Shown here one piece after another: positions 53,501-64,000 of a stretch of DNA of 64,000 nt. Source of the DNA: Wuchereria bancrofti (lineage: Eukaryota > Nematoda > Chromadorea > Rhabditida > Onchocercidae); contig SSBO01000009.1 in assembly GCA_005281725.1 (NCBI GenBank), positions 6,324,303 through 6,388,302 of the forward strand. The letters are read 5' to 3'. The notes beneath the pieces were generated by a model, which was given only the letters and a program-made list of their open reading frames with translations, was not told where the DNA came from and made no database searches. A program made the position numbers and the translations under genes. Position 1 is the stretch's first letter, and each line of letters begins with the position of its first letter.

Positions 53501-53798
53501 CATTGCTCGTATTGGCTCTTCCGAAGATGTTTGATCCATTTCTTCTTCATCTTCTTTTCAAATATTTGTTAACAGTTAGGAAAATACTCATGATTATTTT
53601 TATGTGTGCAGGTAATTGCACTCTTTTACATACTACCTGGATATTAGCGTAAACGTTTCAAGAGGAAGTTCATTCCTATTATTATAGACCCAATTACACA
53701 AGTGAAATGAAAAAAACAAATCTGATCTTACCGCATGTAGACGAACTACCAGATACAGTATATGTTTCGGTGGACGAATCTCTGTATGATGACGACAT
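38538..53798 (-). CDS. tac-1: TACC-domain centrosomal coiled-coil protein
   Basis: TACC proteins bind XMAP215-family proteins (ZYG-9 in C. elegans) and help microtubules grow from centrosomes. Long form, 5' to 3': 53732-53798, 53417-53553, 52070-52948, 50837-50921, 47752-47935, 43794-43921, 42863-43241, 42662-42761, 42226-42318, 41641-41779, 40979-41157, 40423-40529, 39728-39848, 38538-38621. That is 893 residues, all in frame. The last 210 residues are a heptad-rich coiled coil matching the TACC domain: SLETSYSELFRRYEK, then RNEDSVKS, AEEQLDLANNEIERL and DARQKELESM, the same order as in human TACC1. Upstream is low-complexity: a 293-codon Ser/Thr/Asn-rich exon and a 126-residue Pro/Gln/Ala-rich exon. 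The first exon follows a TTGCAG acceptor 22 bases before the ATG. An alternative first exon (48600-48666) gives a 526-residue form. The 3.8-kb intron before 43921 carries a numt. Orthology to tac-1 rests on the C-terminal domain; the N-terminal half is much longer than I recall for C. elegans. Confidence 0.9.
38984..39062. repeat. Short tandem duplication in a TACC intron
   Basis: CTTATTCGCTAGAAAAAA followed by TATCACT occurs twice about 47 bases apart. Recent local duplication with no evident function. Confidence 0.65.
40382..40396. repeat. (AT)n microsatellite
   Basis: Short alternating A/T run in the intron just downstream of the TACC exon at 40423-40529. Confidence 0.8.
44060..44660 (-). 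pseudogene. cox2: cox2 pseudogene within the numt
   Basis: Cytochrome c oxidase subunit II remnant. Around 44300-44345 the minus strand reads LTLKVIGHQWYWSYEYGD when TGA is read as Trp, the heme-copper oxidase signature that in live genes follows the transmembrane hairpin. A one-base shift then leads to FRLFDVDNRCVLPTGVNVG and NDVIHS. Close to the end come KIDALNG and a trace of FYGQC from the CuA region. The copper-ligand motif itself is lost where the insertion ends. The N-terminal hydrophobic segment (YVLPVPSNSYIFF onward) lies near 44530-44660. With stops, frameshifts and a missing 3' end it is non-functional. Confidence 0.88.
44661..44725 (-). pseudogene. trnG: Mitochondrial tRNA-Gly (TCC) remnant
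   Basis: On the minus strand TTTTGT-TTTCCAA-ACAAAA (44686-44704) forms a perfect six-pair anticodon stem with a seven-base loop whose anticodon is TCC. Its place directly before cox2 agrees with filarial gene order as I remember it. The acceptor and D arms are too A/T-rich and decayed to draw with confidence. Confidence 0.6.
44735..44800 (-). pseudogene. Second mitochondrial tRNA-like remnant
   Basis: Between the atp6 end and tRNA-Gly, a 57-base stretch starting ATTACAGTAGTTTAAG can pair ends (ATTA with TAAT). It has a possible anticodon arm TTTTG-TTTTTGA-CAGGA, which would read lysine. Filarial genomes may instead carry tRNA-Ile here, so the identity is left open. Confidence 0.35.
44801..45495 (-). 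pseudogene. atp6: atp6 pseudogene within the numt
   Basis: Remnant of ATP synthase subunit a. On the minus strand SGITLTLRFS followed, after a frameshift, by IGHFLMFTILDLE matches the conserved proton-channel helix region. The end reads PIELFFAFL, then a stop where Gln is expected, then SSIFLTLVCIFLLNMM and TAA (44801-44803 on the plus strand). An upstream piece (VSGFSHQNVQSRFF) looks like the N-terminal loop. Several frameshifts and stops make it non-functional. The true 5' edge is uncertain. Confidence 0.7.
45541..47751 (-). other. Rest of the large TACC intron
   Basis: AT-rich intron sequence with no exon that continues the TACC frame. A somewhat GC-richer patch at about 47390-47650 has short ORFs on both strands, none recognisable. 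Confidence 0.5.
48600..48666 (-). CDS. tac-1: Alternative first coding exon of the TACC gene
   Basis: This exon starts with an ATG (MPSMTGSAVVSVMKLFGKKKKE) and ends at a GTAAGT donor, leaving one base over. The long-form exon at 50837-50921 also leaves one base over, so both join the exon at 47935 in the same frame (KKKKEYEIVLKEQ against DNSRNEIVLKEQ). It would replace 390 residues with 22 and give a 526-residue isoform. An in-frame stop lies 33 bases upstream of its ATG, supporting a true start. Confidence 0.7.
48667..50836 (-). promoter_or_regulatory. TACC intron and probable internal promoter region
   Basis: Intron of the long form, and at the same time the upstream region of the short-form first exon, so it should contain a second promoter. 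No TATA box or clear factor sites can be named. No other exon is seen. Confidence 0.35.
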
Positions 53799-56700
53799 AA
53801 CAGTCACAAATTCGTTCTCCTGCAATGGCAATGACTAAAACTTGTAAAAATTGACGAACATTAATTTACAAAATATATGCGATGTCCTCGATAGAAACTT
53901 GATAATAATACGCTGATAAACAGGTTTTAATGAAAAATGAAAAGAAGATATTCAAGTGAGAAAGTCAGCCTCAGTTATAATTAAGAATTCTTCATTATAA
54001 ATATTCGTTTCAATGAAATCATATTTGATCCACTCACACAGAAAACGACAAGAGTATGAAAAAAAAAATGATTTTCTTTTGTTCTCTTATTCTCTTGTTA
54101 TATTGTAATGGACAGGTTGCAATCAACAGCATGATTAATGAGAAGTTATAAGAAGTTACTGTCCTCCCTTTGTTTTTGAAGCTTTCAAATGTCTTATTTC
54201 TCTTCCATCTTACTTTTCCTAACTTTTATATTTTTCTCATCTCAGGCTTCTCATTATTATAAATGAATAATTAACTTGAATAGTATGTATGGAATAGTCA
54301 TGAAAAAATTATTAAAAATTTTAAGTAAAATTATGAACATATAAAATAGAACTGGAAAATAAATTTCAACGATAAGATGAAGAAAAAATCAAAACTAATC
54401 AGGACACTAAAAAGTTTACTGTTTGTGTGTCTTTGTGGGTTATTGACCTTAAAATTGGACCTTGAGCTTTCGTTGATCGTATCTTGATAACAGGGTAGAT
54501 ACATTTCATCATTAAAATCTACTTTTAATGCAAATAATTTCAATACTAACTCAAGAAAAATTAGCGCATAAATGAGCTGAAGAGTCGGGCCGAGTTTGGA
54601 GATAGTTTGAAAGAAATAAATCTAGTATTTCAATATCGCTACGCTAAAAAAGCCTCGAATATCTTACTTCCATATTGTTTAAATAAACGTAAATCATGCT
54701 ACTTCTTAGTGACTTTGTTTTAAAATCGCAATTTATTGCGAATAAAAAAATTAAAAGTTACCATCTAATTACAATAGCCACTGAAATTAAAATCAAATAA
54801 AAAAAACCACAAAAAATTAAAAACTTTCATTGTAAGCTGAAATCACAAGTTACAGGGTTGCTGTAAATGAAGATTTTGAGACAAATTCACTCAAGTATTG
54901 AGATAGTGTTATTAAATTTTTTGAAACAAAATATAGAAAAAAAAAGCTTATGTTAGATATTACGAGAAATGATAAATGGCCTTTTTTTCAATACGGAGTA
55001 AAATATGAAAGTACCAGTTAGCTTAACTGGATAATTTAAACTAGAAAGAAAAAGAAAATTATGCTCAACTTTTTCAGGTTAATGCTTCCTACAATGATCA
55101 TGGTAAGACAACATACTGAAGAATATGAGATTAGTTTGTAAATAAGACATGTTGTAATTCTAACGAAAAAATAATAATACTAGCAATGCTAGAAAATGAA
55201 ATTATTTCAGAAAACATGATGCTACAACCTGAAAATACTAATTAGAACCAGTTTCGTTCAAGTTTTTGAACTAGAAAGAAAAGATAAAAATATGATATTC
55301 CAAGAAATGTTGCTCTCTGTACGCCTGTGCAAACATATTTGTGATTCATAAATAACAAAACAGCTGTAAAATATATAAATGAGAAAGCGAAAAGTATGGA
55401 GAACAACAGCCAGAAGTCTTTTCCATTCATTTCTATTTCGATTACAGTTAGAAATTTTCGTCTCGACCCTTTTGATAGTCAATAAATCAATGAAATTGTT
55501 AGTGTCATAAATAGCAATGTAACCAGTTCAATCGTGTTTGAATTTTTCATAGTGCTCAGTTGTGGTAGACTAATACGGTCATTTAAGAGGAAGAAGGAAG
55601 AGTAGTTCAGAAATATTTTGTTTCGTATTAATATGTTTCATCATTTTTTCCTAAAATTTTATCATTTTTTTCATTTTGTTATTATGCCTCAAGTATTGAG
55701 GTGGTTATTGAGATATTATTTTTTAATATTGTGATTAGAATAAGGCTTTTTTTTCGTGTTTATTTGCTGCGAGGTGCCTTGTTAAACACATGAGACGTGA
55801 TTGATTTGATAAACTTTGAGATATGTGACGTGTTAACATTTAGTTAAACGTATGAATTAGAGATAGAGCTTAATCAATTTTATCATTATCATGCAAAAGA
55901 TCTGCAAATGTCGCACGCCTCCTCTAGAGACATACATATATGTACAGCTGAACTAAACTAGCATCTTTAGGAAAAACCGTCTTCAGTCGACTTTAAATTC
56001 ATCCAAGTTTTGAAGTTATTGTCCTTAAATTTTTACAAAACTAGGCGAAGGTAATGATATTTTAACATTACCGAAACTCATTCTTTTCGGTCTAGCTTTA
56101 AGTCGATCATAGGCAAACAAAATTTAGATTATTCTTTGATATTTTCACTTAATTATAGAAATTAGTTAATAAACTTTTTGAGATGCATCTTCATTTGAAA
56201 TATATAAAAATGTTTGGTAACAAACCCACTGATTACTGTCTCATTTACTTACTTTGTTAATCAAAATAATAGTGGTAGCGAACAGTTATGAAATAATTAG
56301 TAAATAAGTAGTTGTGAAAAATGAGCTTATAACGAACTCAATCAGCCTATAATCATATTTTACAACATTAAAGTAGTCATTTCAAAATTCCAATTATGGT
56401 ATTTTTTCTGAATTTCAGCAATTAAAATTAGAATACTTATGTTGACGGAATAGCAATCGATCTTTTCAAGTGTGTGCCTTCTTGCGATATAAGTCGGAAT
56501 GTTATCCATAGATTCTGGACTCATCGCTTGACAAAGGTACAAAAAAAAGATGACACCAGGAACTGTATTTTCTTCTGGACTCCAGTGCTATGAAGAAGTC
56601 AATCACAAGACGGACAGCAAAGTCAACATGGCGACCAAATGGACAGCACCATGCGATATTAACCCAATTCTTAGCAACTGTTATCAGTTATCAGTATCTG

Positions 56701-58960
56701 TATAGTTAGCGTTCTTGAAATATTTACTGTATATTGTTTCATCAATTTTATTAAAATTAAGAACTAATTCGACTTTGAGATTTCATAAAAATTTGAAGAA
56801 TTGTTGCGGATTTAATGGAATTTTCTTCCGCATATTTTTTACTTTCTTAACTGTTAAGAGTTAAAGTAGTTCTGAATTATAAGAAGTGAGTGTCAGCAGT
56901 CAAAGCAGCGAAACCATATTTGCTTACTTTCAAGAAAGTAGAGAACTAAAATAGAGAACTAATGTCAGTAGCTGACGAATGAATCAGAAGTTAACAGTCT
57001 GTAACTTATTATGGAACATATAATCGTAACCTCTGCTGAGCAAGCATATTAAATGGTATATGTTGTCATATCATGGACAGTATCAATTTTCATTTCCACA
57101 ACTTACCAGATGATTCAGAATATTATTTAGCATTTATACGCAACAAGACAAACCTTCTCTTTCATCCTTATTGTTTTATTTCATCATTAATTGTCGATTT
57201 GATTCTTAATTATTTTACTGTTTAAAGTATTTTTATGCTCGAAAACTTTCAAATAGCACAGGAAATTTGATCGTAAAGTTATTGCAATGTTCTTTTGTAA
57301 GAAAAAAAAAACATTGAACAAGCAATGAAACAAACGATTTATTAAAATGATGTTTAAAATCGTAACTTAAACTTCAGTTGAAAAAATCTAAACTCCAATC
57401 TTCACTAATAAGTGAAAAATTTAGCATCCTTATATATTTAAATTTTTTTAAAAACCTATTCCAATTTCATATTTGTAACTAGTCACATTGCATTTCATGA
57501 TTTCAAAAGCTTAATTTTAGGATAAACTAACCAACCGACAAAATTCGAAAACCTAAAGCATATAACTTTTTGCTACTGAAAATATTACGAAAACATCTCT
57601 AGTGAATATCACCATTGTTCACACCACAAAGCAGATACTGCGGAGGTCAGGCTATATTAGATATATTTCAGGATTCAATCTCAACATTCAATTCTTCGAT
57701 TTATTTACACTTAAACATTCGAGACAAAAAACAAAATTGAAGAACTCATTTTTGTTAATACCTGACTTCTCGAAACCTGAATTCTTCAGCTGTCCATTCT
57801 GAAATACTCTAAATTCTGGCAGATTTCAAATTATTTTGAACCTTCCAAACACTATAAAATAGTTCATAAAATGCCTCCCGTATCTTTTTCCAAATTACGA
57901 TGAATATAAATCAGGTTATTTTTTGCGGTGTCTTTAACATCTCGTTATACCGGAAGGGATTGTGTCGTATACTTCTTATACTTCAGCTTTATTCTATGAT
58001 TTGAGGCAAATTAAAAAATTGAAATAAATCGAGTAACACCTAGACTTTAATACGTACCCGCTAGCTACTTGATAACATAAGTGGATTGTAACTTTTCACG
58101 ACTTAACACTTCAACGAATATCCTTTTAATTTCTTCACAACTATTTTACACGAAGTCAGTTTTATTGCACATTTTACACTTGCACTTATTTTACCAAAAA
58201 TCTCATACAGTATGGCTTCCGGGGTAAAATAAAAAAATAATAACAATAACGATTTGAATGATGAGGTAGAAAAAACATTTGGAAATTGAAAGTTGAATCA
58301 AAAATACTATGCGAGCAATCAAATGTGAGAGAAATACTAGACAAATAATTACATGAGTAACCTACTACATAGGTGGTCAGTAGCAACCTAGCGAACAGAT
58401 AAATGACAATAAATTAGTATGGAAAATTAGCAGTATTAACAGGACTAGGTAAATTTATTTCGGTAATTTACATTATTTAAATTTTAAGTAGCCCAAAAAA
58501 TCTAAATACTCACAGATTTCAATAACTGAAATGCCTAAATAATACGAGGTAGAACATTTAAAAGTCTGCGCAAAGGAAGCTTCAATAATTAAAATGCCAG
58601 CAAAAAATAATCCTTTGCATTTATGTTTATACTGTACCACTAATCACATTGCATCACTAATCTCTTTGCATTATACTATTAATCTTTTGTAATGACAGTG
58701 ATGGCACAGGAAAGAATCAAAATTTTCTGAGTTCCAGCATGCTTGCATTGATGAACTGCTTTTAAAATATACCAACAAATCTCTGAAAATTACAAATAAA
58801 TCTTCGGTTGCGCAAAACATTTTTGTGTGGATCTAGCAGTAATGAACAATGTCTGCACAGCAACAGAATATATAAGAAATTTGATGAAAAAACCTCACTT
58901 TGAGAAATGTAATGAAAAAATCTCACATAAATCTTAAAGCGTAGATGAAAGTTTTGAAGT
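53799..58960. other. Intergenic region upstream of TACC
   Basis: It begins with the TACC 5' leader: a TTGCAG acceptor at 53820-53825 (minus strand), probably trans-spliced. The remainder is AT-rich and contains no recognisable exon. A GC-richer patch at about 56440-56660 has minus-strand open stretches of ordinary composition but no known family. The end nearest 58960 should hold the 3' UTR of the dehydrogenase gene. Confidence 0.5.
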
Positions 58961-61900
58961 TCAGTGTTTTAGACCAAACGTAGTGGATGCCTTTTCACAA
59001 ATTATTTCCGCAATAGCTAAACTGCTCGTAGCACCTGGACTAGGCGCATTACGCACATGCAATACGTACTGGTTCAAATCTCCGTCACCACAATCGAAAA
59101 TAAAGTCATCAACCAAATTCCCATTTAAGTCAACGGCTTGAGCTCGAACTCCTGCCGGACCACTATAAAACATAGCTAAACACAATGAATCTGGTCAAAT
59201 GTTTGATTAGAAACAATGAAAGGCAATGCAATATGAATATATTATCAGGGATAATTCCAAAAAATACTACGATGAGAAGGGCTGTTCCCACAAACATACA
59301 AACAGAAACAAAATGACTGAAATCAGTGCATAACATATATATATATATATATGAGTATTTAGTTTTTAGTTTAAAAAAAAAGATCAAAGTAACTACCACC
59401 ATCCAGATAATGGTGTTAATAAAATATGTTAAATTTGTAACATGGATAACCAGAAAACGAAAAAAATCTACCGTGTGATGTCCGACATTTTCAAGTTAGG
59501 CATGAATCTCTGTAACTGCTTCACTTGTGCTCTGATCCAAATCCCGCGATACAGTTCCTTCATTCCGTAACCAAAAAATTTGAGAATGAGTTTTCTCGTA
59601 CCTCTATAAGAGAATTTCAAGCTGTCTGCATTATATTAATATTTGATAAACGTTAGAATTTATGTGGAAAGAAATGCTGATGCAATCACCTGTAAGTTAA
59701 AGCATCATACAAATCAGGCACTGAAATTTGAGAATATTTATATCCCTCTCTTTTGTACGCTAGAACTGCATTCGGTCCCAGCCAAACATCTGAAAAAAAT
59801 AAAATATAATCTTTTGCAACTGCTAATCACAGGTGAATAAGAGACGCAATTGAACGGCTGAAAGTATGCTTCTTAAGGTGGGGCTAATATGAAATGCATC
59901 TAAAGCTAAATGTCCAAACAATCTTGAAATATTGAAAAATATAAACGCGTAGATTCTGAAAATATAATTATATGGAATTTTTGAATAATAAGGAATGAAT
60001 GGCATTCTTGGATATTTAAAAGAGCGATAACAAAACGTCCAAATTTAAAACGATAAATTTATGAGTAGAACAATACAGATAATTTAAATATGAGACCTCC
60101 ATTCATGCGTGGCGTGAAATGTACACCAAGAAACGGGAGGCGCGGATCGGGCACCTGAAACTTCCTGACTACTTGAAAGTTCTAATAATTAATGTTATGG
60201 AAAATTTTTAGTTAATTGTTGAGAGAAATCAGGAAAGCACATAGTAATTATGAATCCAATAGCCAGCGATAAGAGCAAAACCTGTCAAGCTAAACTAATC
60301 AAAAAAATTAATCAATGCCGTTGGCATAATATCCGATACAACTAATGTTCGGATTTGTAAAACATGATTCTATCGATGAAATAACATACAACTTAAGAAG
60401 AAAACATACAGGATAAACATTTGTTGTTACAAGTTTCTTTTTCTCTTCGGAAGTTAGTAAAAGATATTCACCACGGAAAGGAACAATTTTCGGGTCTGGC
60501 AAACCACCAGAAAGTTTCGCAATACGATCTGATTGCAGCCCACAGCATGTTATCAAGTATTTACAGCGAATTTTCGACTGCAATTTACCAACATAGGTAA
60601 AAACAGAAATCTACCGACAATAAAGTCAAATATAAAAACTCGATCTCATCTAACTTCCGGCCTCATTAAAAGGAATTTCGTAGCACAGAAGCAAAAAATG
60701 TTAAATTTAGCAGCTATTTCAACGAAATATAACATTTCATGTTGACTGTAAAAATATCAACATTACAGATTTAACTACTTCCAAAAGTATTTTACATTTT
60801 AATTTGCTGAAAACATATCATGGAATCCTACGTGTTCACGCACTAATTCTAATTTCCATGTATATCACAGTAACCACTGCAACAAATGGAAAAACAGTAG
60901 CTACCAAAGAGGGTTCTGATTCGATCATAACAGGATAATCATTGGCCATGTTCTCTTTTCTTGATTCGCCAACAAGCACTAACGTTTTTAGTGGATATTT
61001 CGTATAAACAACGCCACCACGATTTTGAAAATCTTGTGCATACGATTTCGTAACTAGTCCCCAATCAATAATACCTGTATACGGAGACCAGAGTGCCTTC
61101 AGACCCTGAACAAGTCATACGATAAAATAGTTTTTGTGAAACAAATTTAGACATTGCTTATTTGTTACACAAGATATTTTTCCAAACTTTAAAAAAATGT
61201 ATTACTACATTCACTAAGTTTATGAAGTCATCAGCATAGAAGACATTCAAGCAATAACAAGATAACATAAATGAATCTGTTAGTATATCATCTTAATGGA
61301 AATCCCTGATAATGGCTACTGATTGGTAAGATGCTTCTGAGATTTAAAATTCAGACAACAATTAGAGTAATATGAAATCATCAACATAGAAAATCTTCAA
61401 ACGATAGCAATACAGAATAAATGAATCCGTTAGTGTTGCAAGACTGCAGATTCTAGAAGAGGATTCTCAATAAGAGGTTAAAATTCCTCATCAATTTATC
61501 CGCTAAACTGTGAAAACAATGCGTTCTATGCAATTCAACTTCAAAGGGTGGATAAGGAAAACTACTTCAAAATGGTTGGGTTTGCTTTGGCTTTAAAATT
61601 AGAACAATAAGACTCTAAAAAAGTCTAGCAGGTCAAACAAACTATGCGTTTTATTACGATAGTAAAAGACTGAAAGATACTGTGAACTACCCCGCAAAAA
61701 GGAGCATAATTCTTGATTTCGCTGCCACCAATCATTTTTATTGATCTGCATCCATTTTTCTCAGCTCGTTCAAATAAATTCTAAAAGTATATTTATTAGT
61801 ATGAAAGGTCTCAGTTTTTCAAATTTATTAGAGAAGAAACATAGTGTTATGTGTTAGTAACAAAAGATATTACCTTCGGGCTATAAGTGAGAAATGGAAG

Positions 61901-63650
61901 GACAGAAGTATAGTTAGCTTTACCAGTAGTATTTACTCCTGCATGAAATATTTGATGGAAAATGAAATACTTAAGGTGGTCTTATTTTATTATTCAATAT
62001 ATTTCATATCTAGACTCATTCCTTTGTTATGTAGATGGAAAGAGGAACATTCTCTTAGAAAAGACTTATTACATGCTAAATTAAAATTTCTATCAAAAAA
62101 TTTTTTTCCTAAGAGTTATACGTTAATCAGTTATTTATTGAAATATAGTACACATTTTAAAAACCTTGCAGACATTAAAAAAATATGAGAATGTTAGAGA
62201 AAACCTTACTTCTAGACGCGGCACTTCGACTGGCTCAACCGCAACAATTAACTTCCCAATTCTTTTGTAAGGTACTTTATGTTCATCGCAGTATTTATAT
62301 GCCAAATCAATACCTGCATTTAATGTTATGTTAGAATTTGGAGAATTCGCAAAATCCCACTGAAATCTTAATAAACTGCATAAAGTTAGTTCATAGGCAA
62401 CTATGAGTAAAAAAGGCTAAAATTTTAAACTCATATTCCACAAATTTATTTTACATACATGTACATATTTCATGTTGTTTCCTAATTGAATTTGCACAGT
62501 TCATAAAAATCTCTATTAAATTTCATATAAGTCACTGTTGCGATAACTCCATAGGTCGAAATATCCTATCAGGATGCAGGCAAAAGCTTCACCGAAATTT
62601 AACAATTTATGCCAAAATTATTCTACACGGTACTTGCTCATTTTAGGTAGTGATAGTCCGGAAGAGAACTTTACCACGAACACAAAGTTTTGCTTTCAGG
62701 CTACCCGGTGCATAATAAATTCCAGCATGAAGAACACCGCTGTTGTGACCACTTTGATGGAATGCTGTAAATCAACGAAGACTTTTTTAGACAAGAAAAT
62801 CCTATTCTACTTCCTTTATCAACAAGATGGTAAATTCGTTACTTGTCCTATCTCATTAATTTGATTTTCACAATGCTCAATCTTATCCCAACTCAATATT
62901 TTCAGTTCCTACTAACGACATTCTGGAACTCCGCTTCTCGTCTACTAGATTTCCCAATATTTATTCAGAAACTCTTGCTGGATTATTATTTTATTACCTC
63001 TCTTCTTTATGAATTTCCTACTGTTACCTATTATATCTGAATTTTGTAGAATAATATCAATGGCATGAATAACCTCTCCAAGGAAATTAAATTTTCAATT
63101 AAATTTTTTAAATGAATATCCCCATCCAAAATTTCATGTCAAATGATGATGCGTTCTTCATCAATTCCAACAACTTTTTCATTAACCACTCATGAAATCA
63201 ACATTATCATTATTTAAGTTGAGGAGGGAGAGTTGGGAAGTTTTTCTAGCAACTGGCATTTAACGAATAGATTTAAGTGCACGTTGCTTACCCAGATGAT
63301 TCTCCTTTTCTAGCAATGCTACTTTCAATTCCGGATTTTTAATTTTTAACTGTCTTGCGGTAGCGCAACCAACAATTCCACCTCCCGCCACAACGACATC
63401 AAACTCTGATGTTGTGCTGAAGAAACAAAGTTCGATCTTGACAAACAAACATAGCACGAACTGAAAAGCAAAGCTTCTGAAATAACTGGAAAGCTCACTA
63501 TATCATTTAATTGATCATCTTAAAAAGTCTTCACTTTACTAACCTTCCAGTTGCAGCGGAAGCAATACCTTTACTTCTGGAAAGAATACTAGTCCAAAAA
63601 TCAGACGATATTCTGGAGACCACCGGTAAGCGGAAAGATGAGATATTCAT
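58961..63650 (-). CDS. L2hgdh: L-2-hydroxyglutarate dehydrogenase, mitochondrial
   Basis: FAD-dependent enzyme of the mitochondrial inner membrane that oxidises L-2-hydroxyglutarate, a by-product of malate dehydrogenase, to 2-oxoglutarate. Exons 5' to 3': 63544-63650, 63292-63416, 62675-62764, 62210-62313, 61691-61780, 60905-61105, 60410-60577, 60097-60154, 59690-59789, 59472-59603, 58961-59162. They give 458 residues, all in frame, close to the human length. The first 36 residues ([16 protein letters not shown]...) are Ser/Arg-rich without acids apart from one Asp, a likely mitochondrial presequence. The FAD-binding Rossmann motif [17 protein letters not shown] follows, then [89 protein letters not shown] and [13 protein letters not shown]. 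All family landmarks are present and no break is seen. Confidence 0.96.
59335..59352. repeat. (AT)n microsatellite
   Basis: Nine AT units in the dehydrogenase intron 59163-59471. Confidence 0.85.
61217..61442. repeat. Diverged tandem duplication in a dehydrogenase intron
   Basis: The segment at about 61222-61290 (TCATCAGCATAGAAGACATT ... AAATGAATCTGTTAGT) recurs at about 61378-61440 with roughly one base in five changed. The period is about 150 bases. It is intronic and non-coding. Confidence 0.6.
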
Positions 63651-64000
63651 TTAAAACTTGAACTAATAATATTCTGGAAGAAAAATTAAAGTTAAATTGA
63701 AGGAGGATGGATGTCATAGTGTTTAATCAATGCTACATTTACATAATTCACGAAACGAATATTCTAAGTTTCAATTCAGATAATGTTATACCGAATTCGA
63801 AAATTGTTCAGGCTGACTCAAATAAAGTTGGGGGAATTCATTATTTTTTCCGTTAATAATTAAATGCAACTGTATTTGATCCTCCCTTATATCTCTACAT
63901 ACCGTTACCGTTACAGCAAGACAAAGATGTAATCACATCCTCAAACACAATCCTATTTCTTCACCATCAGCCCTACGCAACACCACCAAATGGTCCCATG
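63651..64000. other. Upstream region of L2hgdh
   Basis: It contains the 5' leader and presumably the promoter. On the minus strand TTCTTCCAG (about 63673-63681) and TTATTAG lie within 35 bases of the ATG and are candidate trans-splice acceptors. No further gene starts before the window ends. Confidence 0.4.

Noticed and set aside
61844..62188. 114-codon plus-strand ORF antisense within an L2hgdh intron
   Set aside because: The first codon is GTG, the composition is like intron sequence, and the well-supported dehydrogenase exons lie on both sides on the other strand.
1..64000. A CRISPR array, operon or mobile defence-type system
   Set aside because: The window is eukaryotic, spliced DNA. 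There is no regular repeat-spacer pattern, no closely spaced same-strand gene cluster and no intact transposase.

Overview
The window looks like nuclear DNA from a nematode, most likely a spirurid or filarial worm. It is about two-thirds A+T. Introns are short to medium with GTAAGT-type donors and TTTTCAG-type acceptors, several start codons lie just after a bare splice acceptor (the pattern left by spliced-leader trans-splicing), and the encoded proteins match nematode versions of conserved eukaryotic families. A decayed nuclear copy of mitochondrial DNA in the order atp6 - tRNA - tRNA-Gly - cox2 agrees with the filarial mitochondrial gene order as I remember it. No operon, CRISPR array or bacterial block is visible.

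Six protein genes were rebuilt exon by exon, requiring every junction to keep the reading frame. In order: (1) 1-2011, plus: the 3' part of the proteasome beta-5 subunit gene (pbs-5); position 1 is already an intron donor, so the first exon lies outside. (2) 3537-7505, minus: a protein of about 650 residues with three Myb/SANT-like segments, perhaps related to nematode telomere-binding TEBP proteins. (3) 8334-10932, plus: fibrillarin, divergent from gene 2. (4) 20023-29001, plus: a D2-like dopamine receptor with a very long third intracellular loop, after a 9-kb gene-free stretch. (5) 38538-53798, minus: a TACC-family centrosomal coiled-coil protein with two alternative 5' ends. (6) 58961-63650, minus: mitochondrial L-2-hydroxyglutarate dehydrogenase, apparently complete.

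Non-genic highlights: a 378-bp direct repeat present twice with one mismatch (31627-32004 and 34856-35233); a diverged tandem repeat near 32.2-32.7 kb; a roughly 1.5-kb numt inside a TACC intron (44060-45540); an 18-bp perfect inverted repeat flanking the first start codon of the dopamine receptor; and two strong palindromes at 11.2 and 12.5 kb. The genes act in unrelated processes (protein degradation, nuclear DNA binding, rRNA methylation, neuromodulation, spindle assembly, mitochondrial metabolite repair) and there is no sign that they work as one system. Exon edges were deduced by eye from frame and splice consensus; long-intron genes may have extra or alternative exons.
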